Source of the DNA: Microbacterium sulfonylureivorans
Lineage (GTDB): Bacteria > Actinomycetota > Actinomycetes > Actinomycetales > Microbacteriaceae
Reading direction: 5' to 3'
NCBI RefSeq assembly: GCF_003999995.1
Contig: NZ_RJAD01000001.1
Coordinates: forward strand, 434,001 to 498,000
Length of the DNA stretch: 64,000 nt
Below, in pieces: positions 24,437-34,115 of the stretch. The position numbers were made by a program, and so were the translations under genes. How positions within the stretch are numbered: the first letter of the stretch is position 1; the number at the start of each line of letters is the position of its first letter. A model generated the notes under the pieces. That model was not told the DNA's origin, did not search any database, and saw only the letters and a list, made by a program, of their open reading frames with translations.

Positions 24437-25525
24437 TCAGAGCTTGGTGACCTGGTCGAACGACAGCTCGACGGGGGTCTCGCGCTCGAAGAGGGAGACG
24501 AGGACCGTGAGCTTGCCGCTCTCGGGCTTGATCTCGCTGATCGTGCCGGGAAGACCCGCGAACGAGCCCTCCTTGATCGTGATGGTCTCGCCGACCTCGA
24601 AGTCGACCTCGGCGGGGATGACGCGTGCCGCGGCGGCCTGGCCCTTCTTGGCAGCGCCGGCCTTGGTCGGCGCGGTCTCCTTGATCTCGACCAGGCTCTT
24701 CAGCATGTTGAAGGCCTCCTCGAAGCGGAGGGGCGTCGGGTTGTGGGCGTTGCCCACGAATCCCGTGACGCCGGGGGTGTGGCGCACGACCGACCAGGTG
24801 TCCTCGTTGAGCTCCATGCGCACGAGCACGTAGCCGGGGATCCGAACGCGCGTGACCATCTTGCGCTGGCCGTTCTTGATCTCGACGACGTCCTCCATCG
24901 GGACCTCGATCTGGAAGATGTCGTCCTCGACCTCGAGCGTCGACTTGCGCTGCTCGATGTTGGCCTTCACCTTGCGCTCGAAGCCGGCGTAGGAGTGGAT
25001 GACGTACCACTTGCCGGGAAGCATGCGGAGCTCGGTGCGGAAGGCCTCGTAGGGGTCTTCGTCGTCCTCGTCGTCGGACTCTTCCGCCTCGACCTCGTCG
25101 ACCAGCTCGGCCGCGGCATCCACCTCGGCGACGAACTCGGAGTCGAGCACAGGCTCGTCCTCGTCGCCGTTCACGTCGGGACCGTCGTAGGGGGTGACCT
25201 CGTCGGCGGCCTCGGCCTCGAGTTCGGCCACTTCCTCTGCGATGGAGTCGTTGAGGACCTCGGCCGCGGCCTCGGTCTCGGCGGCTTCGTCCAGGTTCAG
25301 TGCGTCGTTCACGATGGCGTCTGCCTCCGGGTCGTCGATGTCGATGTCGTCCAGGTCGGCGTCGTCGTCTTCGGTGTCGTCCACGATGTGGATCGCGACG
25401 TGCTCGGCCGGCGTGTTGGCGGCGTCCTCCTGAGCGAGGACGTTGCCCTCCTGGGCCTCGTCGTCCTCAGAGGACTGCTCTGCCGCCGTCGCCCAGTCGG
25501 CGTCGTCGAAATATCTTTCAGACAC
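24437..25525 (-). CDS. nusG: Transcription termination/antitermination factor NusG
   Basis: This 362-residue protein binds RNA polymerase, Rho and ribosomal S10. The NGN domain begins near [23 protein letters not shown] and contains the [14 protein letters not shown] region; the KOW domain lies at the C-terminus ([21 protein letters not shown]). About 170 residues of Asp/Glu/Ala-rich, probably disordered N-terminus precede the NGN domain; acidic extensions are common in actinobacterial NusG, but this one is long. A GGAAGAG site supports the GTG at 25525. Confidence 0.96.
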   Translation of the reverse strand: MSERYFDDADWATAAEQSSEDDEAQEGNVLAQEDAANTPAEHVAIHIVDDTEDDDADLDDIDIDDPEADAIVNDALNLDEAAETEAAAEVLNDSIAEEVAELEAEAADEVTPYDGPDVNGDEDEPVLDSEFVAEVDAAAELVDEVEAEESDDEDDEDPYEAFRTELRMLPGKWYVIHSYAGFERKVKANIEQRKSTLEVEDDIFQIEVPMEDVVEIKNGQRKMVTRVRIPGYVLVRMELNEDTWSVVRHTPGVTGFVGNAHNPTPLRFEEAFNMLKSLVEIKETAPTKAGAAKKGQAAAARVIPAEVDFEVGETITIKEGSFAGLPGTISEIKPESGKLTVLVSLFERETPVELSFDQVTKL

Positions 25526-25606
25526 TGCGTTCTCTTCCGTTCCGTCCGCGGTGGGATGAGACCCCATCCGCGTGGCCCCGCTGCTCGATCAGGGCCTTCA
25601 GGCGAC

Positions 25607-25885
25607 TCAGGCGCCGCCCGGCACTCCGAAGACGTATGCCGTGATCCACACGAACAGCACGTCGAGGCCGTAGACGATCGCCATCATGATGACGACGAAT
25701 CCGAGCACGACCGCCGTGTACTTCAGCAGCTCCTGGCGCGTCGGCGTGACGACCTTGCGGAGCTCTGCGAAGACCTGACGGATGAACATGGCGATCCGCG
25801 CGAAGACGTTGGGCTTCTTCTCGCGGGGTGCGGCGCCCGCAGGGACGACCTCGCCCGTCGGCTCGTCCTGAACCATCGATGCCAC
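25607..25885 (-). CDS. secE: Protein translocase subunit SecE
   Basis: This 92-residue essential part of the SecYEG channel has a soluble N-terminus, the amphipathic EKKPNVFARIAMFIRQVFAELRKVVTPTRQEL segment and a single C-terminal membrane helix. A GGAAGG site lies 7 bases before the GTG at 25885; the ATG at 25876 is a possible alternative. It lies between tRNA-Trp and nusG, as in most bacteria. Confidence 0.96.
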   Translation of the reverse strand: MASMVQDEPTGEVVPAGAAPREKKPNVFARIAMFIRQVFAELRKVVTPTRQELLKYTAVVLGFVVIMMAIVYGLDVLFVWITAYVFGVPGGA

Positions 25886-25931
25886 CTGATTACCTTCCGT
25901 GCGCCGGCGTGGGCCGACTCACTGTGTTGTC

Positions 25932-25958
25932 AACCGTCGACGTTGTCTTGTCGACGTT
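25932..25958 (-). terminator. Possible weak hairpin after tRNA-Trp
   Basis: CGTCGAC (25935-25941) pairs with GTCGACG (25950-25956) around an 8-base loop, with imperfect extension outward. It lies between the tRNA and secE on the minus strand, and may mark the 3' side of the tRNA transcript or an early attenuator of secE-nusG. Confidence 0.35.
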
Positions 25959-25969
25959 GCGCTGACGCG

Positions 25970-26042
<73 letters not shown>

Positions 26043-26187
26043 AGAGGCCCGGAGGCCTCGGAAACCCGCGTTCTCCCCTGTCACCTGAGCGAAAGGGAGC
26101 CGACCCGGACGACGGGCACGGCGAAAGAATGCAGACTTCAACTGCATGGTCCAGTGTACGGCATGCTCCGGGGCCCCGCGAATCCGG

Positions 26188-26625
26188 TCAGTACTGCTGG
26201 ACGCCGTAGCGGTCGGGTTCAGGTCCCCGTTCGAAGGCCCGACCCGACAGCGAGGCCGGCTCGATCCGCACGTACGTGTACTTCAGCGTCGGGATCCAGG
26301 GACGAAGTCCCAGACCATCGGCCCGTTCGACCTCGGCCGAGTCGTCGAGGGCGTGCGCATGGCCGCGAACGATGACACTCCACGCGTCGGTATCGGTGTG
26401 GTCGTCGACCTCGAACAGCACCTCATCGTTCACGGTCAGCTCGAACAGCTTGCTCCCCTCGGCTGTGCGGAAGAGGATGCTCTCGCCGTCGGCGACGAAG
26501 TTGACGGGGAAGATGTCGAGCACGTCGCCGACACGGGTGACGAGCCGGCCGAGCTCCTGCGAGCGCAGCCGCTCCCAGCACTGCGAGTCGGTGAGTGCGA
26601 CGACGGGACCCGGTGTGTCTGCCAT
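26188..26625 (-). CDS. Pyridoxamine 5'-phosphate oxidase-family flavin protein
   Basis: This 145-residue split-barrel protein has the pattern seen in actinobacterial F420/FMN-binding members: CWERLRSQELGRLVTRVGD at the start, FPVNFVADGESILFRTAEGSK, and DDHTDTDAWSVIVRGHAHALDD. The role may be as a flavin reductase or F420-dependent oxidoreductase; the family is broad. Start: ATG at 26625, with GGAGGATGGAGG directly upstream; the GAGGAT 6 bases away also resembles a -10, so it may be leaderless. It is divergent from the TPR gene. Confidence 0.87.
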   Translation of the reverse strand: MADTPGPVVALTDSQCWERLRSQELGRLVTRVGDVLDIFPVNFVADGESILFRTAEGSKLFELTVNDEVLFEVDDHTDTDAWSVIVRGHAHALDDSAEVERADGLGLRPWIPTLKYTYVRIEPASLSGRAFERGPEPDRYGVQQY

Positions 26626-26690
26626 GCCTCCATCCTCCCCCCGCGCGCCCGGGCGCGACACCCCCCGGAAGCCGGGGCTACCATGCGGTC

Positions 26691-27305
26691 ATGACTCTCT
26701 CGCAGTCCGCGCTCGACGCACTGTGGGACTTCGGCGACGCGGCCGGGTCCGAAGCCCGGCTGCGCGCCGCCGCGGAGGCGGAGACGGATGCCGCGGCCCG
26801 CGCCGAGCTCGCGACACAGGTCGCGCGCGCCCTCGGTCTTCAGGAGCGGTTCGACGAGGCCGACGCCGTGCTGAGCACGACTCCGGTGGCCTCACCCGAG
26901 GCATCGGTGCGCATCGCGCTCGAGCGCGGTCGCCTGCGCAACTCGGCGGGCGACACCGCCGCGGCGATCCCGCTGTTCGAACTCGCGGCGGAGGCCGCGG
27001 CATCCGCCGACCTGACGTTCCTCCGGGTCGACGCGCTCCACATGCTCGCGATCGCCGACCCGGACCACGGGGGCGAGTGGACGGCGCGCGCGCTCGACGC
27101 TCTCGACGGCACGACGGACGCCCGCACTCTGCGGTGGGCGGTCTCGCTGCACAACAACGCCGGATGGACGCATCTCGACGCCGGGCGCATCGACGATGCG
27201 ATCGCCGAGTTCGAGCGCGCTCGGGATGCCGCGACCCGCTGGGGCACCCCGCAGCAGGTGCGATGGGCCGACGAGGCTCTCGCCGAAGCCCGCGACGCGC
27301 TCTGA
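26691..27305 (+). CDS. Tetratricopeptide-repeat protein
   Basis: This 204-residue, Ala-rich, all-helical protein has spaced helix pairs. NNAGWTHLDAGRIDDAIAEFERARDAA is a clear TPR unit, and earlier, more divergent units occur around ARALGLQERFDEADAVL and NSAGDTAAAIPLFELAAE. It probably serves as a protein-binding scaffold; the partner is unknown. The ATG at 26691 has a TACCAT -10 (26679-26684) 6 bases upstream, so it is probably leaderless. Confidence 0.8.
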   Translation: MTLSQSALDALWDFGDAAGSEARLRAAAEAETDAAARAELATQVARALGLQERFDEADAVLSTTPVASPEASVRIALERGRLRNSAGDTAAAIPLFELAAEAAASADLTFLRVDALHMLAIADPDHGGEWTARALDALDGTTDARTLRWAVSLHNNAGWTHLDAGRIDDAIAEFERARDAATRWGTPQQVRWADEALAEARDAL

Positions 27306-27319
27306 TCGCCCCTCCCGCC

Positions 27320-27344
27320 CGACGACCGGACCTCCCGGTCGTCG
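27320..27344. terminator. Bidirectional terminator between TPR gene and gabD
   Basis: A 10-bp perfect stem, CGACGACCGG (27320-27329) and CCGGTCGTCG (27335-27344), has a 5-base loop. It lies between two convergent stops. Confidence 0.75.
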
Positions 27345-27356
27345 AGCGAGAGCCGG

Positions 27357-28718
27357 TCAGGCGCCGATGCGGATCAGCTTCTTGTTGACGAACTCGTCGG
27401 CGGCGAGGAGCCCCATCTCGCGCGAGGTGCCGGAGCGCTTCACGCCCCCGAAGGGCAGGCCCGGCTCATCGGCGAGGACGACGTTGACGTACACCATGCC
27501 CGCGTCGATCTTGTCGGCGACGCGCGCTGCCTGGGCCTCGTCGGTCGTGAAGACGTAAGAGCCGAGCCCGTAGCTGGTGTCGTTCGCGATCTTCACGGCC
27601 TCGTCCTCGTCGGCGACCTTGTAGACCACGCCGACGGGTCCGAAGAACTCCTCGCGATAGGCGTCCATCTCCGGCGTGACGCCGGTGAGGACGGTGCCCG
27701 GGTAGTAGGCGCCGTCGCGCGTGCCGCCCGTGACGAGCGTCGCGCCCTGCGAGACGGCCTTGTCGACCTGCTCGGCGAGGCGCTCGGCCGCCGTGAGCGA
27801 CGAGAGCGGTCCGAGGACGGTGTCTTCGGCGAACGGGTCGCCGACCTTCGCCTCGGTCATCTTGGCGGTGAACTTCTCCACGAACTCGTCGTACAGGCCG
27901 TCGACCACGATGAAGCGCTTGGCCGCGTTGCACGACTGGCCCGTGTTGTCGAGGCGTGCGTCGACGGCGGCCTGCACCGCCCCGTCGAGGTCGTGGGTAG
28001 ACAGGAGGATGAACGGGTCCGACCCGCCGAGCTCGAGTGCGACCTTCTTGAGATTGCGGCCCGCCACCTCGGCGACCGCGGCGCCGGCGCGCTCGGAACC
28101 CGTGACCGAGACGCCCTGCACGCGGCGGTCCGCGATCACGGTCGCCGACTGCTCGTTCGTCGCATAGATGTTCGTGTAGACCCCGGCGAGTCCGGCGTCG
28201 GCATAGATCTGCTCGATCGCCGCCGCCGACTCGGGGCACTGCGGAGCGTGCTTGAGGAGGATGGTGTTGCCGATGACGATGTTCGGCGCGGCGAAGCGGG
28301 CCACCTGGTAGTAGGGGAAGTTCCACGGCATGATGCCGAGGAGCACGCCGAGGGCCGTGCGGCGGATGACCGCAGTGCCCTCGCCATCGATGTCGATCGG
28401 CTGGTCGCCGGTGATCTTGTCGGCGTGGTCGGCGTAGTACTCGGTGATGTCGGCGGCGAAGTCGACCTCGCCGAGCGCGGCCTCCAGCGGCTTGCCCATC
28501 TCGCGCACGATGATGGCGGCGAGCTCGTCGCGGCGCTCGCGATGCAGCTCGGCCACCTTGCGGATGCCGGCGGCGCGCTCGGCGACGGGAGTGTCGCGCC
28601 ACGTGCGGTATGCGGCATCCGCTCCGGCGACGGCGGCTTCGAGCGCCTCGTCGGTGATCGTCGGGTAGGTGGCCAGGGTCTCGCCCGTGGCGGGGTTGAC
28701 GACGGCGTAGTCGCTCAT
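27357..28718 (-). CDS. gabD: Succinate-semialdehyde dehydrogenase (NAD(P)+)
   Basis: This 453-residue aldehyde dehydrogenase has PWNFPYYQV, the catalytic Glu in ALELGGSDPF, the catalytic Cys in NTGQSCNAAKR, and the C-terminal PFGGVKRSGTSRE. The overall signature (FPYYQ, GQSC) is that of succinate-semialdehyde dehydrogenases, which complete GABA degradation to succinate. A CGGAGAA site precedes the ATG at 28718. It follows the permease gene on the minus strand with a 38-base gap and is probably the last gene of the amine-use operon. Confidence 0.92.
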   Translation of the reverse strand: MSDYAVVNPATGETLATYPTITDEALEAAVAGADAAYRTWRDTPVAERAAGIRKVAELHRERRDELAAIIVREMGKPLEAALGEVDFAADITEYYADHADKITGDQPIDIDGEGTAVIRRTALGVLLGIMPWNFPYYQVARFAAPNIVIGNTILLKHAPQCPESAAAIEQIYADAGLAGVYTNIYATNEQSATVIADRRVQGVSVTGSERAGAAVAEVAGRNLKKVALELGGSDPFILLSTHDLDGAVQAAVDARLDNTGQSCNAAKRFIVVDGLYDEFVEKFTAKMTEAKVGDPFAEDTVLGPLSSLTAAERLAEQVDKAVSQGATLVTGGTRDGAYYPGTVLTGVTPEMDAYREEFFGPVGVVYKVADEDEAVKIANDTSYGLGSYVFTTDEAQAARVADKIDAGMVYVNVVLADEPGLPFGGVKRSGTSREMGLLAADEFVNKKLIRIGA

Positions 28719-28756
28719 GGGTGTTCTCCGATCGGGTGGTTGGTCAAGTCTGCCGG

Positions 28757-30313
28757 TCAGCGACGTGCGCGTCGAAGGCTCGGCGGTGCATCGAGACTGA
28801 GTGTCTTGCCGCGGAAGAAGGCCGGACGCTTGATCGCCTGCCAGATCATGATCACGACGCCGAGGCCGATCACCACGACGCCGAGGATGAAGACGAGGCC
28901 GAGGCCGCCGATGTTCGAGCCGCTGCCGTAGTCGGGGTCCATGCTGTCGATCAGCGTCTTGCCGAACAGGAACAGCAGGATCAGGCCGCCGATGAGCGGG
29001 AACAGGAACATGAAGAACACGTTCCTGGCCGAGTCGAAGAGCTGCCTGCGGAAGTACCAGACGCACGCGAACGCCGTGATGCCGTAGTAGAAGCAGATCA
29101 TCATGCCGAGCGTCGTGATGGTGTCCCACAGCACGTCCTCGCTGATGAAGCGCATGACGGCGTAGAAGACCGACGCCACGACGGCGGACACGATGGTCGC
29201 GTAGCCCGGGGTGAAGAACCGCGGCGTGACGCTCGCGAACTTCGGCGGAAGTGCGCCGTAGTGGCCCATGGCGAGCAGCGTGCGCGCGGGCGACACGAAC
29301 GTCGACTGCAGCGACGATGCCGAGCTCGTCAGCACGGCGAGCGAAACCAGGAACGCGAACGGGCCGAGGGTCGGTCCGGACAGGTAGAAGAAGACGTTCG
29401 ACTGGATCTCCTCGTTGCCGAGCCCGACGCCCTCCGTGCCCGTCCCGGCGAACGCGAGGAGCGACACCGAGATCAGCAGGTACAGGACCACGATCGTGAT
29501 GACCGTGAGGGTCGCCGCGCGGCCGGGCGTCTTCTCGGGGTCCTTCGTCTCCTCGTTCATGGTGAGGGTGACGTCCCAGCCCCAGAAGATGAAGATCGAC
29601 AGCGAGAGTCCGGCCACGACCGCTGCGAAGTCACCCACCGCGAACGGATTGAACCACGACAGCTCGACGGGGCTCGCGTCGAAGGCGTTTCCGTTGGCCA
29701 CGGCGACGAAAGCAGCGACCGAGAAGATCACCAGCACCAGGACCTGGAACGTGACGAGGAAGTACTGCAGCTTCTGGGTGGTCTGCATGTCGCGGTACGA
29801 GATGAAGGTCGCACCGAGCATGAACAGCAGGCACACCACCACGTTGATGAACGGGTTGAACGCCAGCTCGGCGATCGTGCCGGGGCTCCCCGCGAGCTGA
29901 TCGATCAGAAGGAACAGGAACTCGACGGCGATGCCCGCGAGATTGGAGAGCACGAGGATCGTCGCCGCGATGAGGCCCCAGCCGGCGAGCCAGCCGACCC
30001 ACGGCCCGAACGCGCGCGTCGCCCACGTGAAGGAGGTGCCCGAGTCGGGCATCGCGCGGTTCAGCTCGCGGTATCCGAACGCGACGAGAAGCATCGGGAT
30101 GAACCCGACGAGGATGATCGCGGGGACCTGGAAGCCCACCTCCGACACCGTCGGGCCGAGTGCCGCCGTCAGCGTGTACGCCGGCGCGATGCACGAGATG
30201 CCGATCACGACGGCGCCGATGAGGCCCACCGTCCCGGCGCTCAGGCCCTTCTTGGACAGACCTCCGGACACGGGATCGCCGCTGACGACGTCGGTGTCGT
30301 GCTGACCGCTCAT
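28757..30313 (-). CDS. APC superfamily amine/amino-acid permease
   Basis: This 518-residue transporter has about 12 membrane segments. GISCIAPAYTLTAALGP near residue 38 and GTSFTWATRAFGPWVGWLAGWG are hallmarks of the APC family. The context of putrescine oxidase, gabT and gabD points to uptake of putrescine or GABA, though the sequence alone does not settle the substrate. Its ATG overlaps the stop of the USP gene (ATGA), so it belongs to the puo-usp-permease-gabD transcript. Confidence 0.9.
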   Translation of the reverse strand: MSGQHDTDVVSGDPVSGGLSKKGLSAGTVGLIGAVVIGISCIAPAYTLTAALGPTVSEVGFQVPAIILVGFIPMLLVAFGYRELNRAMPDSGTSFTWATRAFGPWVGWLAGWGLIAATILVLSNLAGIAVEFLFLLIDQLAGSPGTIAELAFNPFINVVVCLLFMLGATFISYRDMQTTQKLQYFLVTFQVLVLVIFSVAAFVAVANGNAFDASPVELSWFNPFAVGDFAAVVAGLSLSIFIFWGWDVTLTMNEETKDPEKTPGRAATLTVITIVVLYLLISVSLLAFAGTGTEGVGLGNEEIQSNVFFYLSGPTLGPFAFLVSLAVLTSSASSLQSTFVSPARTLLAMGHYGALPPKFASVTPRFFTPGYATIVSAVVASVFYAVMRFISEDVLWDTITTLGMMICFYYGITAFACVWYFRRQLFDSARNVFFMFLFPLIGGLILLFLFGKTLIDSMDPDYGSGSNIGGLGLVFILGVVVIGLGVVIMIWQAIKRPAFFRGKTLSLDAPPSLRRARR

Positions 30314-31188
30314 GACCGGGCCCCCTTCTTCTTGCGCGTGCGGGGCACGACGATCATCGGCACCGGCAGTTCGTGGAGCATCTTCGCCGCGGTCGAGCCG
30401 AGGAAGAGCCTCCGCGGCCGCGCGAGCCGGCTCGAGCCGACGACCGCGATCTCACCCGGCTCCCAGCTGAGGTGCGAGACCGCCTCCTCGATGCTGTCGC
30501 CGAGGCCGACGACCGCCTCCGCATCGATGCTCTTCGGGAGCTGGGCACGCGCATGGACGAACACCTCGTCCGCGTGCATGGCGGCGGACTCGTTCCCAGC
30601 CATGCCGGCCGGAAGATCGATCGCCACGAGGGAGACGAGCCGCAGCTCCGCCCCTGTCGCGGTCGCGAGCGCGACGCTCTCCTCGAGCAGCACGTCGGCG
30701 CCGGGACGGAGCCCGATCGCGGCCGTGACGCGCGTGATCCCCGTCGTCGGGTCGATCCGCCGCGCGCCCTCCGGGGCGAGCGCGACCGGAACGTCGGCCG
30801 AGTGCAGCAGCTCGCTGGCCACAGTGCCCAGGCGATGCCTGCCGCGAAGACCGCCGTTCGCGGCGCCGACGACGATCAGGGTCGCTCCGATCTCGTGCGC
30901 GATCTCGAGCAGGCCGCCGGCGAAGGACTCGCCGTAGCAGACGTGCGTGGCCGGGGACACGGCATCCCGGACCGCGTCGGCGGCTTCGTCGAGCCAGGCC
31001 TGCGCCTGGTCCTGCACAAAGCGGTCGTAGCCCGCGTCGGGCGGGGTGATGACGCTGCGGTCCTCTCCGGGCAGCACGACCACGAGGTCGAGCGATGCCC
31101 CGGATGCCGCGGCCAGCCGCGCGCCGAGGGCGACGGCGTCGCGCCCGGCGTCGGTGGCGGTGAACCCGACCACGATGTGTCCGCTCAT
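30310..31188 (-). CDS. Tandem universal stress protein (two USP domains)
   Basis: This 292-residue cytosolic protein is made of two UspA-like domains (1-145 and 150-292). Domain 1 carries VVGAANGGLRGRHRLGTVASE and domain 2 VGSSRLARPRRLFLGSTAAKML, both fitting the ATP-binding G-x2-G-x9-G(S/T) pattern. Its position, coupled by ATGA overlaps to putrescine oxidase upstream and the permease downstream, is unusual. It could adjust transport or protect against the H2O2 and aldehyde made by the oxidase, but that is inference. Confidence 0.88.
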   Translation of the reverse strand: MSGHIVVGFTATDAGRDAVALGARLAAASGASLDLVVVLPGEDRSVITPPDAGYDRFVQDQAQAWLDEAADAVRDAVSPATHVCYGESFAGGLLEIAHEIGATLIVVGAANGGLRGRHRLGTVASELLHSADVPVALAPEGARRIDPTTGITRVTAAIGLRPGADVLLEESVALATATGAELRLVSLVAIDLPAGMAGNESAAMHADEVFVHARAQLPKSIDAEAVVGLGDSIEEAVSHLSWEPGEIAVVGSSRLARPRRLFLGSTAAKMLHELPVPMIVVPRTRKKKGARS

Positions 31189-32546
31189 GCGCGCGTCTCC
31201 TCGACGATGTTCGCGGCGACGAGGCGCCCCATGCGGATCGCGCCGTCGACGTGCTGATAGCCGGCGCCTGCCATGTCGCTGCACGCGAAGTGGATCGGGC
31301 CGACAGGGGTGCGCAGGTCCGCCCCGTAGCGGGAGAGACCGCCGAGGTCGAAGCTGGCGGCGTAGGCGCCCCGCGTCCACTCCTCGGCGCCCCAGTCGCT
31401 CTCGAAGTACACGACCGGGTTCAGGGTCTCGGGACCGAAGTAGTGCGACAGCGACTCGAGGATGCGCGCCTTGCGCTCCTCGGCCGAGACGCGGAAGAGG
31501 TCGTCCGCGTTGCGGTCGGAGACGAAGCCGACGAGCGTGCCGCGCTCATCGCCGTGGTTGGTGTTGTCGTAGGCCTCGTGCGAGATCTCGTACGGGCTGA
31601 AGGCGGTGCCCGACAGCCCGTCTTCCCGCCAGAACGGCCGGTCGTAGACGGCGTGCACCTTGATCACGAAGCCCATCGAGATGTGCTGGTGCATCTGCTG
31701 CTTGAGCCGCGGGAGCGCCGGGTTGAAGTCGATCCACGGGTAGAGGATCGGCGCATGGGCGAGGATCACGAAGCGGGCGTTGACCACGAGGCCGTGGTCG
31801 GTGACGACGCGGACGCCGTCGTCCGACCAGTTCACCTCGGTGACGGGCTGGTCGAGCATGACGTCGTCGCCCAGCCGCTCGGCGAGGAGCAGCGGCACCT
31901 GCTGCAGGCCGCCGACGACGCGCTCGTCGAGGATGTAGTCCGCGTCGACGAGGTTCGAGAAGCTGCCGGCGCTGGCCGCCATGAGGAGCGCCTGCAACGC
32001 GGAGAAGGCGTAGGCGGGCTTGGTGAGCATCGCGCCGGCGATGAAGAGCGCGATGTTGTCGCGTGCCTCCTGGTCGGAGGTCTCGTGCTCGAGCCACGCC
32101 TCGAACGAGATGCGGTCGAGCGCCACGGCGTCGGGGTGCTCCCACGGCCGGTCGGGATCGACCTCGGCGACCATCGCATCGAGCTTCTCGATCAGCCGCA
32201 CGAGCTCCTTCTCCGTCGCCGGAGGAACCGGGAAGATCTCACCGGTGAACCGGGTGAGCTCGCCGGCGCCGTTGACGTAGACGGACTCGCCCTCGCGGTA
32301 GCGGCTGTAGGTCTCGAGTCCGAGTTCGGCGATCGTCTCCTTGAGAGCCTCCTGGTCGGGCGACACCCACTGACCGCCGATCTCGAGCATGGCGCCGTCG
32401 ATCACATCGGTCCACAGGCGTCCGCCGACGCGGTCTCGCGCCTCGAGCACGACGACGGACAGCCCCGCCTTCTTCAGCTCGTTCGCGGCGGTCGTGCCGG
32501 CTGCGCCGGCGCCGACGATGACGACGTCTCGCGTGATCTCGGTCAT
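31185..32546 (-). CDS. Flavin monoamine oxidase, probable putrescine oxidase
   Basis: This 453-residue FAD enzyme should oxidise putrescine to 4-aminobutanal with release of ammonia and H2O2. The dinucleotide motif VVIVGAGAAGTTAANEL is at the N-terminus, EARDRVGGRLWTD follows, and the C-terminal GYQHVDGAIRMGRLVA closes the FAD site, all typical of actinobacterial putrescine oxidases. An AAGGAG site lies 5 bases before the ATG at 32546. It is first in the operon puo-usp-permease-gabD, convergent in purpose with gabT upstream. Confidence 0.9.
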   Translation of the reverse strand: MTEITRDVVIVGAGAAGTTAANELKKAGLSVVVLEARDRVGGRLWTDVIDGAMLEIGGQWVSPDQEALKETIAELGLETYSRYREGESVYVNGAGELTRFTGEIFPVPPATEKELVRLIEKLDAMVAEVDPDRPWEHPDAVALDRISFEAWLEHETSDQEARDNIALFIAGAMLTKPAYAFSALQALLMAASAGSFSNLVDADYILDERVVGGLQQVPLLLAERLGDDVMLDQPVTEVNWSDDGVRVVTDHGLVVNARFVILAHAPILYPWIDFNPALPRLKQQMHQHISMGFVIKVHAVYDRPFWREDGLSGTAFSPYEISHEAYDNTNHGDERGTLVGFVSDRNADDLFRVSAEERKARILESLSHYFGPETLNPVVYFESDWGAEEWTRGAYAASFDLGGLSRYGADLRTPVGPIHFACSDMAGAGYQHVDGAIRMGRLVAANIVEETRA

Positions 32547-32618
32547 GGGACTCCTTCGTCTGGTGTGATCCTCGCCGCGGGCGGGGGTTCGGCGGTCTCC
32601 CGCGGTCCCCCTGTTCGG

Positions 32619-32694
32619 CATGTCCCGATTTCAGCTGTCACCCGACCACTGTTGCGGCCGGTTTCGGGACACGTTCAGCCGATTTCGGGACATG
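32619..32694. repeat. TGTCCCGA interspersed repeat, copy 1
   Basis: One left copy, CATGTCCCGA (32619-32628), is followed by two inverted right copies: TCGGGACACG (32664-32673) and TCGGGACATG (32685-32694). The left and second right arms are perfectly complementary over 10 bp. The same left-right-right plan occurs at 47689-47763. It lies between puo and gabT, both on the minus strand, and could terminate gabT or be a mobile palindromic repeat. Confidence 0.65.
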
Positions 32695-32710
32695 TCGGGT
32701 GGTGGTGGGC

Positions 32711-34069
32711 TCAGTGCGCCGCGAGAGCGGACGCCACGACGTCGATGCCCTCGTGGAGCAGGTCGTCGGTGATGGACAGCGGCGGGAGGAAGCGGATCAC
32801 GTTCCCGTAGGTGCCGCACGTGAGGACGATGACGCCTTCGGCGATGCACGCCTTCGCGACCGCGGCAGTGAGCGCGGCATCCGGCTCGCCCGTCTCGGGG
32901 TCGACGAACTCGGCCGCGATCATCGCACCGTGACCGCGGACGTCGCCGACACGCGGGTCGCCCGCCTGCAGCGCGCCGAGGCGATCCTTCAGCAGCACGC
33001 CGATCTCGCGGGCGCGTTCGATCATGCCGTCGTTCTCGAAGACGTCGATCGCGGCGAGCGCCGCAGCGCAGGCGACGGGGTTGCCGCCGTAGGTGCCGCC
33101 GAGCCCGCCGGCGTGCGACGCGTCCATGATCTCGGCGCGGCCGGTCACGGCCGCCAAGGGCAGGCCCCCCGCGATGCCCTTGGCGGTCGTGATGAGGTCC
33201 GGCACGATGCCGAACACATCGCTCGCGAACATCTCCCCTGTGCGAGCGAAGCCGGTCTGGATCTCGTCGGCGATGAACACCACGCCGTTGGCGCGGCACC
33301 ACTCGACGATCGCCGGGAGGAAGCCCTCGGCGGGGACGATGAATCCGCCCTCGCCCTGGATCGGCTCGATGATGACGGCGGCGAGGTTGTCGGCGCCGAC
33401 CTGCTTCTCGATGACCGAGATGGCCTTCTTCGCGGCATCCGCCCCGCTCAGTCCGTCGCGGTACGGGTACGACAGCGGCGCCCGGTAGATCTCGGAGGCG
33501 AACGGGCCGAAGCCGCTCTTGTACGGCATCGACTTCGCCGTGAGGGCCATCGTCAGGTTGGTCCGGCCGTGGTAGCCGTGGTCGAACGCGACGACGGCCT
33601 GCTTGCCGGTGAACTTGCGGGCGATCTTCACCGCGTTCTCGACGGCCTCGGCGCCGGAGTTGAAGAGGGCGCTCTTCTTGTCGTGGTCGCCGGGAGTGAC
33701 CCGGTTGAGCGCCTCCGCGACGGCGACGTAGGACTCGTACGGCGCGATCATGAAGCACGTGTGGGTGAACTGGGCGACCTGCGCCTGCACGGCGGCGACG
33801 ACCTTGGGGTGCGCGTTGCCGATCGACGTGACCGCGATGCCCGACCCGAGGTCGATGAGCGAGTTGCCGTCGGCGTCGACGATGACTCCGCCGCCGGCCG
33901 CGACGGCCTCGACGGGGGCGGTGTGGCCGACGCCCGCCGCGACGGCCGCCGCCTTGCGGGCGAGCAGCTCCTGAGAGCGCGGGCCCGGGATGCTCGTGAC
34001 CAGGCGCCGCTCCTGCGGCAGGGACGGACCGCCCAGAGGCGTGGTGGCAACGGTGTCGACAGCGCTCAT
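32711..34069 (-). CDS. gabT: 4-aminobutyrate aminotransferase
   Basis: This 452-residue PLP enzyme moves the amino group of GABA to 2-oxoglutarate, giving succinate semialdehyde for gabD. Class-III transaminase features are present: NSGAEAVENAVKIAR, DHGYHGRTN, IADEIQTGFARTG with the PLP-contacting Asp, and TTAKGIAGGLP with the Schiff-base Lys. The ATG at 34069 has TACGCT (34082-34077 on the minus strand) ending 7 bases upstream, so it is probably leaderless. No good -35 is seen, which fits activation by the divergent PucR-type regulator. Confidence 0.96.
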   Translation of the reverse strand: MSAVDTVATTPLGGPSLPQERRLVTSIPGPRSQELLARKAAAVAAGVGHTAPVEAVAAGGGVIVDADGNSLIDLGSGIAVTSIGNAHPKVVAAVQAQVAQFTHTCFMIAPYESYVAVAEALNRVTPGDHDKKSALFNSGAEAVENAVKIARKFTGKQAVVAFDHGYHGRTNLTMALTAKSMPYKSGFGPFASEIYRAPLSYPYRDGLSGADAAKKAISVIEKQVGADNLAAVIIEPIQGEGGFIVPAEGFLPAIVEWCRANGVVFIADEIQTGFARTGEMFASDVFGIVPDLITTAKGIAGGLPLAAVTGRAEIMDASHAGGLGGTYGGNPVACAAALAAIDVFENDGMIERAREIGVLLKDRLGALQAGDPRVGDVRGHGAMIAAEFVDPETGEPDAALTAAVAKACIAEGVIVLTCGTYGNVIRFLPPLSITDDLLHEGIDVVASALAAH

Positions 34070-34115
34070 GGTCGCGAGCGTAGGCCGTGCTCTCGCGCAC
34101 CCGCACCTTCCCGGT

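Noticed and set aside
25921..25969. A second tRNA or ncRNA next to tRNA-Trp
   Set aside because: Only a short GTCGAC hairpin is present; no second cloverleaf could be folded.
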